Assembly (NCBI GenBank): GCA_036267155.1
Contig: DATAWP010000082.1
Span: 1-64,000 of the forward strand
DNA length: 64,000 bases
DNA from: PALSA-1353 sp036267155
GTDB lineage: Bacteria > Planctomycetota > Phycisphaerae > Tepidisphaerales > Tepidisphaeraceae
Direction of reading: 5' to 3'
The notes beneath the pieces are model-generated. The model did no database searches. It saw only the letters and a list, made by a program, of their open reading frames with translations, and was not told the origin of the DNA. The translations under genes were made by a program, and so were the position numbers. Below, piece after piece: positions 52,707 to 61,406 of the stretch. Positions within the stretch are counted from its first letter, which is position 1; each line of letters begins with the position of its first letter.

Positions 52707-52963
52707 GACAATGGGGCCGAACCTGCTGGTCCAATGATGGCGGTAAACGGGGGAACTTCAAGGGGCGTTTGAACGTCTAATAAATAACCGATTTGTTCGG
52801 GAGATAGATGGTTGTTGAAGTCATTCGGCAAAGCGGTTACATCTTAGGGTTTGCCTGGCGGCGGGTGAGTGAAGCCCGCGAGGTTTCAGACAGAGCCTAA
52901 GGTCAAGCGGCGGGTCAAAAGACGGTCCGCCGCCCTTCCAGAACGATCAGTAGAGGAGCAGGT
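52707..52963. other. intergenic region upstream of the pilus-like cluster
   Basis: 257 bp between divergent genes mtaB and pilM-like. It contains no gene. A possible hairpin (ggcggcggg around 52858, and ccgccgccc around 52927) lies before the pilM start, whose ribosome site is gaggagcagg. Nothing else distinctive was seen. Confidence 0.4.
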
Positions 52964-55081
52964 ATGGCCAGCGCCCGTTTCGCCTGGGGCATCGATATCG
53001 GTAATCGTGCCCTGAAGGCAATCAAGCTCGTCCGTGGAGAGGGCGGCCTGCGGATTGATGACTTCGAGGTGATCGAGCACGAGAACGTCCTGTCCAACGC
53101 GGGGGACAACAAAGAAGCGCTGATCCAATCCGCGCTGGCTAATTTCGTGCAGAGGCATGCGATCAAAGGGGGTGTGGCGGCGATCAGCGTCAGCGGGGTT
53201 TCCAGCTTTGCCCGGTTCATCAAGCTGCCGCCGGTGGAACCCAAGAAGATTCCGGAAATCGTCCGTTTCGAAGCGATTCAGCAAATCCCCTTTCCACTGG
53301 ACGATGTCGAGTGGAGCTACCAGCTTTTTCAGACGCCCGAATCGCCGGATGTGGAGGTCGGCATCTTCGCGATGCGGCGGGAGCTGGTGAACGCGCACAT
53401 CAAGCACTTCACGGATGTGGATCTGAACGTGCAGGTCGTGCAGATGAATCCGCTGGCGGTCTACAATGCGATGTATCACGACAACCGCTTGCAGGGCACG
53501 ACGATGATCATCGACCTGGGGGCGGAAAACACGGATCTGATCATCGCGGATGGGGAGACCATCTGGCTAAGGTCGATCCCCATCGGGGGGAATAATTTCA
53601 CGGAAGTGCTGGTCAAGAGCTTCAAGTTGCCGTTTAACAAGGCGGAAGACCTGAAGCGGAACGCGAACACGAGCAAATATGCTCGCCAGATTTTCCAGGC
53701 GATGCGGCCGGTTTTTGCCGATCTGGTGGCCGAGATTCAGCGGAGCATCGGGTTTTATTCCTCGGTGCATCGCGAGTCACGAATCAAGAAAGTCCTGGCC
53801 CTCGGCGGCACATTCCGCCTGGCGGGACTGCAAAAATACCTTCAGCAGAACCTGCAACTGGATGTGGAGAAGCTCAATGAGCTGACCGCCGGCGCCCCGG
53901 CGGATGCCAAGCTGGCGGCCACGTTCAATCAGAACCTGCTGTCGCTGGTGAGCGCTTACGGCCTGGCGATCCAGGCGATGGGCGACAGCAAGATCACCAG
54001 CAGCCTGCTCCCGATGAAGATTCGCCGGGAGAAGATGTGGAGGGACAAGACCAAGTGGTTCGGCGCCGCCGCGGCAATATTCGTGCTGGGCACCGGCATG
54101 TCTCTGCTGGGTTATTATCTGCGCGATTTGGAATATAAGAGCGCCGCGGACATCCGTGAGAACCGCATTGACCCGATCCTGAGACAAGCGACGGACCTTA
54201 GCGATGCGTGGAGGGACAAAGTTGAAGGCAACGGCGCGACGGATCGAATGACGATTCAGAATGTGCGGTCCATGCTGGAGGGGCGCGGCTTATGGATCAA
54301 TTTGCTGGGGGATGTCTTTGCTTCGCTGCCGCCGGTGCCGACCGGGTATCCCACTGCGGAATACCTTAAGACCCATCCGCGGCCGACCCGGAATATCATC
54401 CTCATCGATAAGATCGAATCGACATATTATCCCGATCTGCTCCAAGCGCTCACGGCTGCGCCGCCGGAACTTGCAATGGCGCCCGCCGTGGCCGGTCAGC
54501 CGCCGAGCGACCCGGCGATTCCCAGCGGGTCCCGCGGTTTTATCATCACTATCAGCATAACTACGCCGCATAAAGACGGCTTTTTGTTGGCCCTGACCAG
54601 CTTCATCCCGAATTTAAAGAAACATGATCGGGCGGCGATGGATGCGTGGAATACCGCCAACCCAAAGAACCCCAAGACCTATTACATTGCCAAGGTCTCG
54701 GCTCCGATGCAGCAGGTCCGGATCAGCGATGACCCGACCCGGATTCAGCAAATGCAGGCTTCGTACACAGACGCTCAGAATCTGTTGGGCGTGAAGCCGG
54801 GCGACCAGCAGCCGGCGGTCAACCCGACGGGCAGATCGCCATACGGCGGTTACGGCGGTCCGCCGGGATATGGCCGCTTCGGTGGTCTGCCCAGAGGATA
54901 TATCCCGCAGCCCGCCAACCAGCCGGCGGGAAACGCACCCGGAATGGACAACGGCATGTACATTGATCGCCTGACTCAGGAGGACCGCCGTGACGATTGG
55001 GAGATGAAGGTAGAGTTGATCGTGGTCATCGATCCATCCCCGCAGGCGCCGGCCGCCCCGGCATCGCCGCAGTCGCCTTGA
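52964..55081 (+). CDS. pilM: PilM-type pilus assembly protein fused to a PilN-like membrane/periplasmic part
   Basis: 705 residues. The first ~350 form an actin-like PilM domain: FAWGIDIGNRALKAIKL, then VSGVSSFARFIKLPPVEPKK, MIIDLGAENTDLIIADGETI and VLALGGTFRLAGLQKYLQQN. A membrane helix follows at residues ~365-385 (FGAAAAIFVLGTGMSLLGYY). A periplasmic segment of about 300 residues ends in a Gly/Tyr/Pro-rich stretch (YGGPPGYGRFGG). In other bacteria PilM is cytosolic and binds the separate membrane protein PilN. Here the two appear joined. It heads a cluster with two more single-helix proteins. Confidence 0.8.
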   Translation: MASARFAWGIDIGNRALKAIKLVRGEGGLRIDDFEVIEHENVLSNAGDNKEALIQSALANFVQRHAIKGGVAAISVSGVSSFARFIKLPPVEPKKIPEIVRFEAIQQIPFPLDDVEWSYQLFQTPESPDVEVGIFAMRRELVNAHIKHFTDVDLNVQVVQMNPLAVYNAMYHDNRLQGTTMIIDLGAENTDLIIADGETIWLRSIPIGGNNFTEVLVKSFKLPFNKAEDLKRNANTSKYARQIFQAMRPVFADLVAEIQRSIGFYSSVHRESRIKKVLALGGTFRLAGLQKYLQQNLQLDVEKLNELTAGAPADAKLAATFNQNLLSLVSAYGLAIQAMGDSKITSSLLPMKIRREKMWRDKTKWFGAAAAIFVLGTGMSLLGYYLRDLEYKSAADIRENRIDPILRQATDLSDAWRDKVEGNGATDRMTIQNVRSMLEGRGLWINLLGDVFASLPPVPTGYPTAEYLKTHPRPTRNIILIDKIESTYYPDLLQALTAAPPELAMAPAVAGQPPSDPAIPSGSRGFIITISITTPHKDGFLLALTSFIPNLKKHDRAAMDAWNTANPKNPKTYYIAKVSAPMQQVRISDDPTRIQQMQASYTDAQNLLGVKPGDQQPAVNPTGRSPYGGYGGPPGYGRFGGLPRGYIPQPANQPAGNAPGMDNGMYIDRLTQEDRRDDWEMKVELIVVIDPSPQAPAAPASPQSP

Positions 55082-55097
55082 AAAGCGGAGACGCCAA

Positions 55098-56486
55098 ATG
55101 GAAGTGCTAAAGAAAAATCTATTCAGCATCATCTTTGGGATCATTGCGATCCTGGCCGTCGTGGCGTTGTACTGGCCGATGGACGGGTTGTACGCCACGC
55201 TGCGCACTGAACTCGACAGCCGCGTTCAGGTGAGCAGTAGCCTGGACGCGTTGACGAACGCTTCGCGGTCGATGCCGCTGTTGTCGCCGGATGAGACCAA
55301 TCCCGCTCCGCTTGAGGTTTTCCCAACGCAGCCGGTCATTGACGCCGGTATAGCGGCAACCCAGCAGGTCAGCCAACAGGCTCAAAAAATGCTCGATCGC
55401 GCGGTGAGCGCCAATCAGCATTTGCCGCTGTTGCCGGATGAATTGCCCAAGCCGACCGATTCCAACCGCTATCTGTTTGCCCAGCAATATGCACGGGCAA
55501 CGACGGATTACTCGCGCTGGCAGCAGATTCTGGACTCCACGGCGCCTCCAACGCCCGAAGAAGTTCAGGCGGCGAAGGACAAGCTTCTCGAGGAAATCGA
55601 CAAGGCGCGGCTGGTCACCGACGCGCAGGGCAATCCAACTCCTGATTCAACGGCCGAGGCGCAGGAGGAATATGGCCTGGAATCGGCATCGGTTCAGCCG
55701 CGCATGGAGTTGGAACGGGCGCAGCGGCACCAAATATATTTGTTGCCGAATTCGCTGCCGGTGGACACGAAAATCAAGGATGGAACGTTCCCCATGCCGG
55801 ACGAGATTTGCGATGCCCAGCTTGTGATGTGGGTGTTGGATGACGTCACGCAGGCGATCGCAAAGGCGAACGAGCTTTATTCCGATCCGGCTTCACCGGG
55901 CGGGCCGCCTCAGCACGACATCCTCCATGCCGCGGTGAAGAGCATCGAGGGAATTGACGCTCCCGCGCCGGTTCTCGCTCAGACGGGAGTGGACGCGACG
56001 GCGGGCGTCAACAGCCCCGCGCCGATGGATCCGACGGTGTCCCCCACCGGCCGGGTCTGCAACGGGCTGTATGACGCGGTGCGATTCCGGGTCAGACTGG
56101 TAGTGGATGCGGCGAAGGTCGAAGAGGTGATGCGTCAACTGGAAGTGGGTCAGTTCATCACCGTGTTGAATGTGCAATTCAATGAAGTGGTCGACCCCGC
56201 CGCCGCAGCGTCGGCGACGACCGGCGGTTTTCGCTACGGCGATAAGCCGGTCGTGAGGGTGGAGTTCGACTGTGAGGAATTGCTGATGCGGAAGTGGACT
56301 GACAACATTCTTCCCGAATCGAGGAAGAACGGATTAGGCAAAGGCGCGTTGGGCAACTCGCCGGAGAATGGCGCCCAGCCGGAGTATGGGCAGCCCGGCG
56401 GTCCCCCCGGCGGCGCGCCCGGTTTTGGCGTACCCCCTAGATTTGGCGGGCCTCCCGGTGGCTTTGGTGGACCGCCGCGCCGTTAG
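55098..56486 (+). CDS. hypothetical membrane protein of the pilus-like cluster (PilN/PilO position)
   Basis: 462 residues. One N-terminal helix (IIFGIIAILAVVALYWPM) is followed by an extracytoplasmic coiled region and an alpha/beta domain near residues 320-400 (FRVRLVVDAAKVEEVMRQLE; FITVLNVQFNEV) that recalls the ferredoxin-like fold of PilO. The C-terminus is Gly/Pro-rich (GGPPGGAPGFGVPPRFGGPP). Position 16 bp after the pilM-like gene supports a role in the same inner-membrane complex. Identity with PilO is inference. Confidence 0.6.
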   Translation: MEVLKKNLFSIIFGIIAILAVVALYWPMDGLYATLRTELDSRVQVSSSLDALTNASRSMPLLSPDETNPAPLEVFPTQPVIDAGIAATQQVSQQAQKMLDRAVSANQHLPLLPDELPKPTDSNRYLFAQQYARATTDYSRWQQILDSTAPPTPEEVQAAKDKLLEEIDKARLVTDAQGNPTPDSTAEAQEEYGLESASVQPRMELERAQRHQIYLLPNSLPVDTKIKDGTFPMPDEICDAQLVMWVLDDVTQAIAKANELYSDPASPGGPPQHDILHAAVKSIEGIDAPAPVLAQTGVDATAGVNSPAPMDPTVSPTGRVCNGLYDAVRFRVRLVVDAAKVEEVMRQLEVGQFITVLNVQFNEVVDPAAAASATTGGFRYGDKPVVRVEFDCEELLMRKWTDNILPESRKNGLGKGALGNSPENGAQPEYGQPGGPPGGAPGFGVPPRFGGPPGGFGGPPRR

Positions 56487-56517
56487 TTTTCTGGCGGATT
56501 TGTTGTTCGGGTGATTT

Positions 56518-58431
56518 ATGCAAAAGATTGTACGATTCCTCGAATCGAGCGTGGAGTGGGTGGTTTTGGGAATCGCCGTTCTCTTTTTGGGATGGGCGGC
56601 ATTCTACTACCTGATCAGCGACCCCGTTTCCAAAACGCTGGAAGGAACCTCCGTCAACCCGGGCACCGTTGATCAATTCATTGCGGACCACGCGGCCAAG
56701 CGGTTGGGAGACAAGATTAGCGACGTGGAGGCGGTGCCGAGCTTCAACGTCGAGAATTTCACCCTCGCGCTGGATCAGAAGCTTTCATTGGACGACGACA
56801 AGCCAACGGAATTGGCGAGCGGCGATTTCGATTACTCGCCATTTGACATCGGCAATTTGCCAGGCCAGGCCAATACGCTGGGCGTTCCGGTGCAAGTGCT
56901 TCCGACCTTGCCGGCTGCGCAACCGCTGCTGATTGCCGCCGCGCTTGATACGCTTGCCCCGCCAAACGCAAACGGCGCCGCGCCCAATGCAGCGGCGCCG
57001 AACGGGGCGCAGCCGGCGATCGTGGGAAAAGACACGCGATTGGTGGTCGCGGCGTTTACGATTCCCTGGTCCAACCTTTACAATCAATGGAACAAATCGT
57101 TTGGACCGCCTCAGCCGAGCGGCCAACCGAGGCTCTCGCCGGCGGATTTCGAGATTCTGGCAATCACGGCCTATCGCGATGAGAAGATCGGTACCCAGTG
57201 GAGCAAGGGTACCGAGGTGAAGGCGTTCATTAGCGATCTGCCGAAGTATCCGAAAGCTGGTGATAAGCTCGCCGAGCAGAATTATTTGCAGGCCCTCGCA
57301 AAAGAATCGAACGCGGTGGTTGCGCCAACGATTCCAACACCACTGGCCGGCGTGGTGTGGAAAGATCCGCTGATGTATTTGCCGTCAACTTCCGGCCAAG
57401 CCGGCAACCCCAGCCCAGCGGAACAAAACGGCTCAGGCATGCTACCGGCAACTGAACAGCCGATGGTGATCAATACATCCGAATCGTTGGGAGGAACGCT
57501 GTTGGCCCAGTATCGGGGCGGTGTAGGCGGACCTCCGGCCGGATTTGGTGGTGGCCCCCGCTTTGGCGGCCCCCCGCGACCCCAGGCGCCGCCGCAGAAC
57601 ACCGAGCAGACGCCGCCACCCCCGCCGACGCCCATTGCGCCCGCGCCTGGAACGGTCGATCCCGTCGTCGTGCTTGCCAAGCCGAACGTGGCGCCCAATC
57701 CAATGCCTGTTGAGGCAGCGAAGCAGTTGAATATCGTTGCGATGCCCGCGAAAGGGCCGGATTTATGCGTGTACATCGTCGATGATACAGCCGACGCGGG
57801 TAAAACGTATCGGTATCGCATCGTTTACAAGGTGCTCAACCCGCTGTTCAACAAGGCGCCCGAACACGCATCCAAAGCCCAGTGGGTGAATCAATTCGAT
57901 CTGGTCTCCCCCATGAGCGACTTCTCGCCGGAGATCACGGTTCCGGTGCAGACTTATTTCTTTTGCGGAAAACAGCAGGGCATCAGCAAAACTTCCGCCT
58001 GTCCATTCGACGTTTTCACCTGGTCCAATGGGAAGTGGCAGCAGAAGACGTTTAACGCCAACGTGGGCGATCCGATCGGCGGAATGGACGGCACGGTGGA
58101 CTATTTCACCGGATATAGCTTCGTGGAAAAACAGTCCACGCGAAACAGCAAAACGCTGGTCACGCTGGTCGACCGCGACGGCATCGCCGATATTCGCGAT
58201 GCATCGAAGGATTACGAAAGCGCGGATTACAAACAGAAAGCGCAATGGGTGGAGCAGGACAAGAACGGCGGCACACAAAATCTTGCACAGCCGCCCGGCG
58301 GAATGCCTGGTGGGTTCGGCAGACCACCTGGCTTCGGTGGCGGCCCCCCCGGCGGGCAACCAGGGTACGGCGGTCCGCCTGGCTATGGCGGTCCCCCTGG
58401 CTACGGCGGCGCAGCGGGGCGTGGGCGATAG
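56518..58431 (+). CDS. hypothetical membrane protein, third gene of the pilus-like cluster
   Basis: 637 residues. One N-terminal helix (EWVVLGIAVLFLGWAAFYYL). The rest is predicted outside the membrane, with Pro/Ala-rich linkers (residues ~145-165 and ~325-375) and two globular parts. The C-terminus is a tandem GYGGPP repeat (residues ~600-637). No enzyme motif was found. The gene order suggests a PilP-like or cluster-specific envelope component. Low-complexity ends are shared by all three proteins of the cluster. Confidence 0.55.
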   Translation: MQKIVRFLESSVEWVVLGIAVLFLGWAAFYYLISDPVSKTLEGTSVNPGTVDQFIADHAAKRLGDKISDVEAVPSFNVENFTLALDQKLSLDDDKPTELASGDFDYSPFDIGNLPGQANTLGVPVQVLPTLPAAQPLLIAAALDTLAPPNANGAAPNAAAPNGAQPAIVGKDTRLVVAAFTIPWSNLYNQWNKSFGPPQPSGQPRLSPADFEILAITAYRDEKIGTQWSKGTEVKAFISDLPKYPKAGDKLAEQNYLQALAKESNAVVAPTIPTPLAGVVWKDPLMYLPSTSGQAGNPSPAEQNGSGMLPATEQPMVINTSESLGGTLLAQYRGGVGGPPAGFGGGPRFGGPPRPQAPPQNTEQTPPPPPTPIAPAPGTVDPVVVLAKPNVAPNPMPVEAAKQLNIVAMPAKGPDLCVYIVDDTADAGKTYRYRIVYKVLNPLFNKAPEHASKAQWVNQFDLVSPMSDFSPEITVPVQTYFFCGKQQGISKTSACPFDVFTWSNGKWQQKTFNANVGDPIGGMDGTVDYFTGYSFVEKQSTRNSKTLVTLVDRDGIADIRDASKDYESADYKQKAQWVEQDKNGGTQNLAQPPGGMPGGFGRPPGFGGGPPGGQPGYGGPPGYGGPPGYGGAAGRGR

Positions 58432-58462
58432 AATATCGCGGACTCTCCAACGCGGCTGATTG

Positions 58463-58741
58463 TCAGAGTTCATCCAACTGTATCCCAATGCCGCCGCTTT
58501 CCCCCGCAAGCTGCGAGGCCGGATATGTCCGCAACCTTTGATTATTCTGCACGGGCCGTGCAATGTGCTCGGGCAATTCCACTCCCGCTTTCGTGGCACG
58601 ACGCCGGGCGTTGCGCAGGCGTGACAGAACTGCTCGCCGACTGATGTGCAGCCAGGCGGCAATCTGATTGATGGATGCCTGACGCCCGTAACGAAGCCAA
58701 AGGGCCTCTTGTTGCTTTTCCGTCAGAGCCAGTGAATTCAC
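58463..58741 (-). CDS. small sigma-region-4-like HTH protein
   Basis: 92 residues from a GTG at 58741, preceded by aggaggaa. The core LTEKQQEALWLRYGRQASIN and QIAAWLHISRRAVLSRLRNA is a helix-turn-helix like sigma-70 region 4 or phage transcription regulators. The GTG overlaps the stop of the previous gene by 4 nt (gtga). It is probably the last gene of the small operon transcribed away from the repressor gene. It may activate transcription of another phage operon. That role is inference. Confidence 0.65.
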   Translation of the reverse strand: MNSLALTEKQQEALWLRYGRQASINQIAAWLHISRRAVLSRLRNARRRATKAGVELPEHIARPVQNNQRLRTYPASQLAGESGGIGIQLDEL

Positions 58742-59172
58742 GCATTTCCTCCTGCTCCTGCCCGGCCGATGAAAACGCTGCCGAATCGGGGGCGATCGTT
58801 CCGCAGACGAGCCCGTTCTTCGGCGAATTCCGGATCCTCCTCCGCTTCGACCTGGCAATCGAGGGAATAATTCGATTCCCGGACCGGCCGGGGATGGCGG
58901 CGATTGGGGAACAGCGTTCGACACGCGGGGCACGCGCATTGAAAATCCGGAGCGTACGCGGCGCTGCGGTAGAGACAGTCCTCCGCCCAGGTGGAGGAAC
59001 AGGCGGTTTCTTCGATTTGGCGGCGGATGTGACGAAGCTGGCGAAGGAGCGTCGTTTCGGGTTCTGATCGGGTCTGACGATTCTGATGCCGCCGCCCCAA
59101 CCTGCCTTCGGCCTCGCCTTCGCTATCCGCATCGACTACTATGTTTGGATTATTTACAACTATTTCCGCCAT
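58738..59172 (-). CDS. hypothetical small protein, middle gene of the repressor-linked operon
   Basis: 144 residues from ATG 59172, with ggagg upstream. Features seen are an acidic N-terminus (NIVVDADSEGEAEGR), a basic helix (LLRQLRHIRRQIEE) and a short cysteine pair (CACPACRTLFPNR) that could hold zinc. It resembles no family I know. Overlap with the next gene indicates coupled translation. A phage-like regulatory role is guessed from context. Confidence 0.5.
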   Translation of the reverse strand: MAEIVVNNPNIVVDADSEGEAEGRLGRRHQNRQTRSEPETTLLRQLRHIRRQIEETACSSTWAEDCLYRSAAYAPDFQCACPACRTLFPNRRHPRPVRESNYSLDCQVEAEEDPEFAEERARLRNDRPRFGSVFIGRAGAGGNA

Positions 59173-59200
59173 CGAAATATCCTCCACTGGTGCATCGGAT

Positions 59201-59596
59201 TCAGATTGAGGGCGACGCCGCCCGTCGAGAGGTCAGTTCTCCCCTTCCAAACATTTCCCGCAGCGCCCGATCGCGGTAGCCGATCCACATCTTCCAAAGC
59301 AGCCGGCCAAGTAACTCGCTGGGCGGTGGATCCGCGGATGCCCTGGACAAACCGGCCGCATCCTGGACTTCCAGAAGGGCGTCGCGTAATCGATCCGCAT
59401 GGAGATTGACAAAGCGAGCCGAGACGGACTCCTGCTGATTGGCATCGCAGGCGTTCCAGAGGCGGTTTCCGCTGGCGTCACCCAACTCATCCGCCGGTCC
59501 GTCGCAATCGGCCTGGCGGGTTTCCGCCGGCAAGCCTGGTTGCCAGGCGACGCTCAACCGCGGGAAACGCGCATAGTCCATTTGGGTTTTGCCCAT
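59201..59596 (-). CDS. hypothetical small protein, first gene of the repressor-linked operon
   Basis: 131 residues from ATG 59596 (an ATG at 59635 overlaps the promoter itself and is unlikely). The C-terminal half is helical (LHADRLRDALLEVQDAAGLS; LLWKMWIGYRDRALREMFG). Family unknown. It is the first gene after the promoter-operator at 59630-59658, in the position of an early phage gene divergent from the repressor. Confidence 0.5.
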   Translation of the reverse strand: MGKTQMDYARFPRLSVAWQPGLPAETRQADCDGPADELGDASGNRLWNACDANQQESVSARFVNLHADRLRDALLEVQDAAGLSRASADPPPSELLGRLLWKMWIGYRDRALREMFGRGELTSRRAASPSI

Positions 59597-59629
59597 CGAT
59601 ATTTCCCGAAAGAGACTTGACAATATTCC

Positions 59630-59658
59630 AATCATACTCCAAACTTTGGAGTAGTCAA
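59630..59658 (-). promoter_or_regulatory. promoter with palindromic operator in its spacer
   Basis: On the minus strand, TTGACT (59653-59658) and TATGAT (59631-59636) are 16 bp apart. The 17-bp palindrome actccaaa-c-tttggagt (59636-59652) fills the spacer. This is where the divergently encoded repressor at 59718 would be expected to bind. The plus-strand promoter for the repressor is less clear. Confidence 0.65.
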
Positions 59659-59717
59659 CGAAAAAGTTAGGTAAATGTTTGGATCATCAGGTTTCTCGGA
59701 TATAAAGAAAGTCGGCC

Positions 59718-60428
59718 ATGGCGCGTGTCACAAAAATCTTCGGCAAACAGCTGACGGAGGCCAGGGAGAAAAAGGCGATGACCCAAAGGGAACTTGGCGA
59801 GGCGATTGGCTGCTCCGATGAAACCATCAGCAGGGTCGAACGCCACGAGGTGGCGGGCATTTGGACCAAGCGTCTTCCGAAATTGGCGTCAGCGCTGGGT
59901 TTGAGCCTTGATGACTTCAAGGCGAGATTCTGCGCAGCGGAGAACTCGCCCGCGATCAATGAGGCGGGGCGGTTGGGAATGTCCGTTGGCTTGAATATGC
60001 GCCGAGCGCGCCCGGTGCGGGTGTTACCGGAGTTCCAGATCGGCATCGCCGCCAGCCGGCGCGTGGACAAATTCTCCGAGCATCCCGATGCGAACCGGCT
60101 GGTGGCTGCCGCCGACCGCCGCGCCTTCGCCGCGCCCGTGGATGGAGATTGCCAACACCCCAAGTGGAAACACGGCGAGATCGTTGTGTTCAGCTTTGAT
60201 GCCGCCGAGCGAGAAGGAATCCTGCCGGGCAAATCGTACTACCTCGCTTTTACGGATGGTTCGACGACTTTTAAACGGGTTTTCAAGGATGAGAAGGATC
60301 CCGACGTTTTCGTTCTTCGTTGCTGGAACCGCCGAAAATATCCAGCCGACCAGAGAGTTCATCGCGACGAAGTCGTGCGGATCGCACGGGCCGTTTCCAA
60401 GCAGGTCGTCGTGGACGAGGATGAATGA
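59718..60428 (+). CDS. XRE-HTH repressor with S24-like domain, Cys at the nucleophile position
   Basis: 236 residues. HTH at residues ~8-65 (LTEAREKKAMTQRELGEAIG; SDETISRVERHEV). The C-terminal half follows S24/CI-like repressors: AAPVDGDCQHPKWKHGEIVV, then ILPGKSYYLAFTDG, TTFKRVFKDEKD and VLRCWNRRKYP. The expected nucleophile Ser (GDSM) is Cys145 here (GDCQ). The base Lys186 is present. It is a likely prophage or island regulator of the divergent operon. Whether it can self-cleave is doubtful. It has no RBS but the AT-rich upstream region is normal. Confidence 0.8.
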   Translation: MARVTKIFGKQLTEAREKKAMTQRELGEAIGCSDETISRVERHEVAGIWTKRLPKLASALGLSLDDFKARFCAAENSPAINEAGRLGMSVGLNMRRARPVRVLPEFQIGIAASRRVDKFSEHPDANRLVAAADRRAFAAPVDGDCQHPKWKHGEIVVFSFDAAEREGILPGKSYYLAFTDGSTTFKRVFKDEKDPDVFVLRCWNRRKYPADQRVHRDEVVRIARAVSKQVVVDEDE

Positions 60429-60461
60429 ATGGTCCGGCGATAGGCGCCGATGCAAAGGAAA

Positions 60462-60518
60462 GGCGGCGAAGCAGTGGGCGTACTCGAGTATCGTCGAGCC
60501 GCCACCCGCTTCGCCGCC
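60462..60518. terminator. hairpin between the repressor gene and the PEP-CTERM gene
   Basis: ggcggcgaagc (60462-60472) and gcttcgccgcc (60508-60518) pair perfectly over 11 bp, with additional pairing inward. It lies between convergent genes and likely ends both. No long T-tract follows. Confidence 0.55.
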
Positions 60519-60567
60519 GTAGTTTCAAGAAAAACAACGGTGACCCGCGCGGTTGCGAGAAACCAAA

Positions 60568-61299
60568 TTACGCGGGACGGCGCTGTTTAAGCTTCCGTCC
60601 CAATCCAATCAAGGCCAGGCCACCGAGGCCAGCCAGACTTTGCCACGCGGCTGCCGGCAGCGGAACGACGTTGCCTGGGCCACCGGGGCCGGACGAAGAC
60701 AATTCCTTGAAGGAAAAATCAGATCCGGCCGGTGCGTCAATCAGGAGATTGTCGCCGCTGGCACTTGGATCGCCATTGCCCCAGAAGGACGTCACGCCGT
60801 TGCCTTGGGTTCCCGTATATGCCAGAACCGTATTCCCGGGATTGAGGGATACCGTGCTGTAGTCATACCCCGGTCCGGTCGGCGGGATGAACGTCCTGCC
60901 GACGCTGTCGAAGGTGGCCAGGGTGCTCGTTGTGTTCAACAGAACAAACGAGAACCCGTTGAACGAAGAGCCGGTATTGTTCACGATCGTCTCATCCGGA
61001 ATGACAAACTCCGTCGCAACCGTTCCGGTGTATCCGGCAATGGGCGCGAAGTTGATCTGATATCCCTGATTTGGCGCTGTGAACGTGGCTGTCTTTTCCA
61101 GATCGACCTGGTTGCCGTCCGCGGAATCCTGATTAATCGCCAGGCCGACGCCTGTGCTCCAGGATATATCCCAACCGTCGATTGCAACCGGGCTCGTATT
61201 CTGGATCTGGGCCGCCGGCGCTGACGTCGCACCGAGCATGCCCAATCCGGCGAGAACCGCACCCGCGGCTATCGCAACTTTTCTATATCTGCTACTCAT
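60568..61299 (-). CDS. PEP-CTERM-type surface protein
   Basis: 243 residues from ATG 61299, with aggaggta upstream. A signal peptide (YRKVAIAAGAVLAGLGMLGA) is followed by a beta-rich, Asn/Thr/Gly-rich body. The C-terminus has VPLPAAAW, a hydrophobic helix (LAGLGGLALIGLG) and the basic end RKLKQRRPA, which is the sorting signal processed by exosortase. It would be anchored or exported to the cell surface or extracellular matrix. It is the last gene of the minus-strand group. Confidence 0.8.
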   Translation of the reverse strand: MSSRYRKVAIAAGAVLAGLGMLGATSAPAAQIQNTSPVAIDGWDISWSTGVGLAINQDSADGNQVDLEKTATFTAPNQGYQINFAPIAGYTGTVATEFVIPDETIVNNTGSSFNGFSFVLLNTTSTLATFDSVGRTFIPPTGPGYDYSTVSLNPGNTVLAYTGTQGNGVTSFWGNGDPSASGDNLLIDAPAGSDFSFKELSSSGPGGPGNVVPLPAAAWQSLAGLGGLALIGLGRKLKQRRPA

Positions 61300-61406
61300 G
61301 TGTACCTCCTTAAAATTAAAAACTTCGGCCGCTATCCAAGTGGCCAACGATCTTCGATACCACATCGTCAGAAGCACGGTCAAGACCGAAAAGCTTCTAC
61401 AACAAC

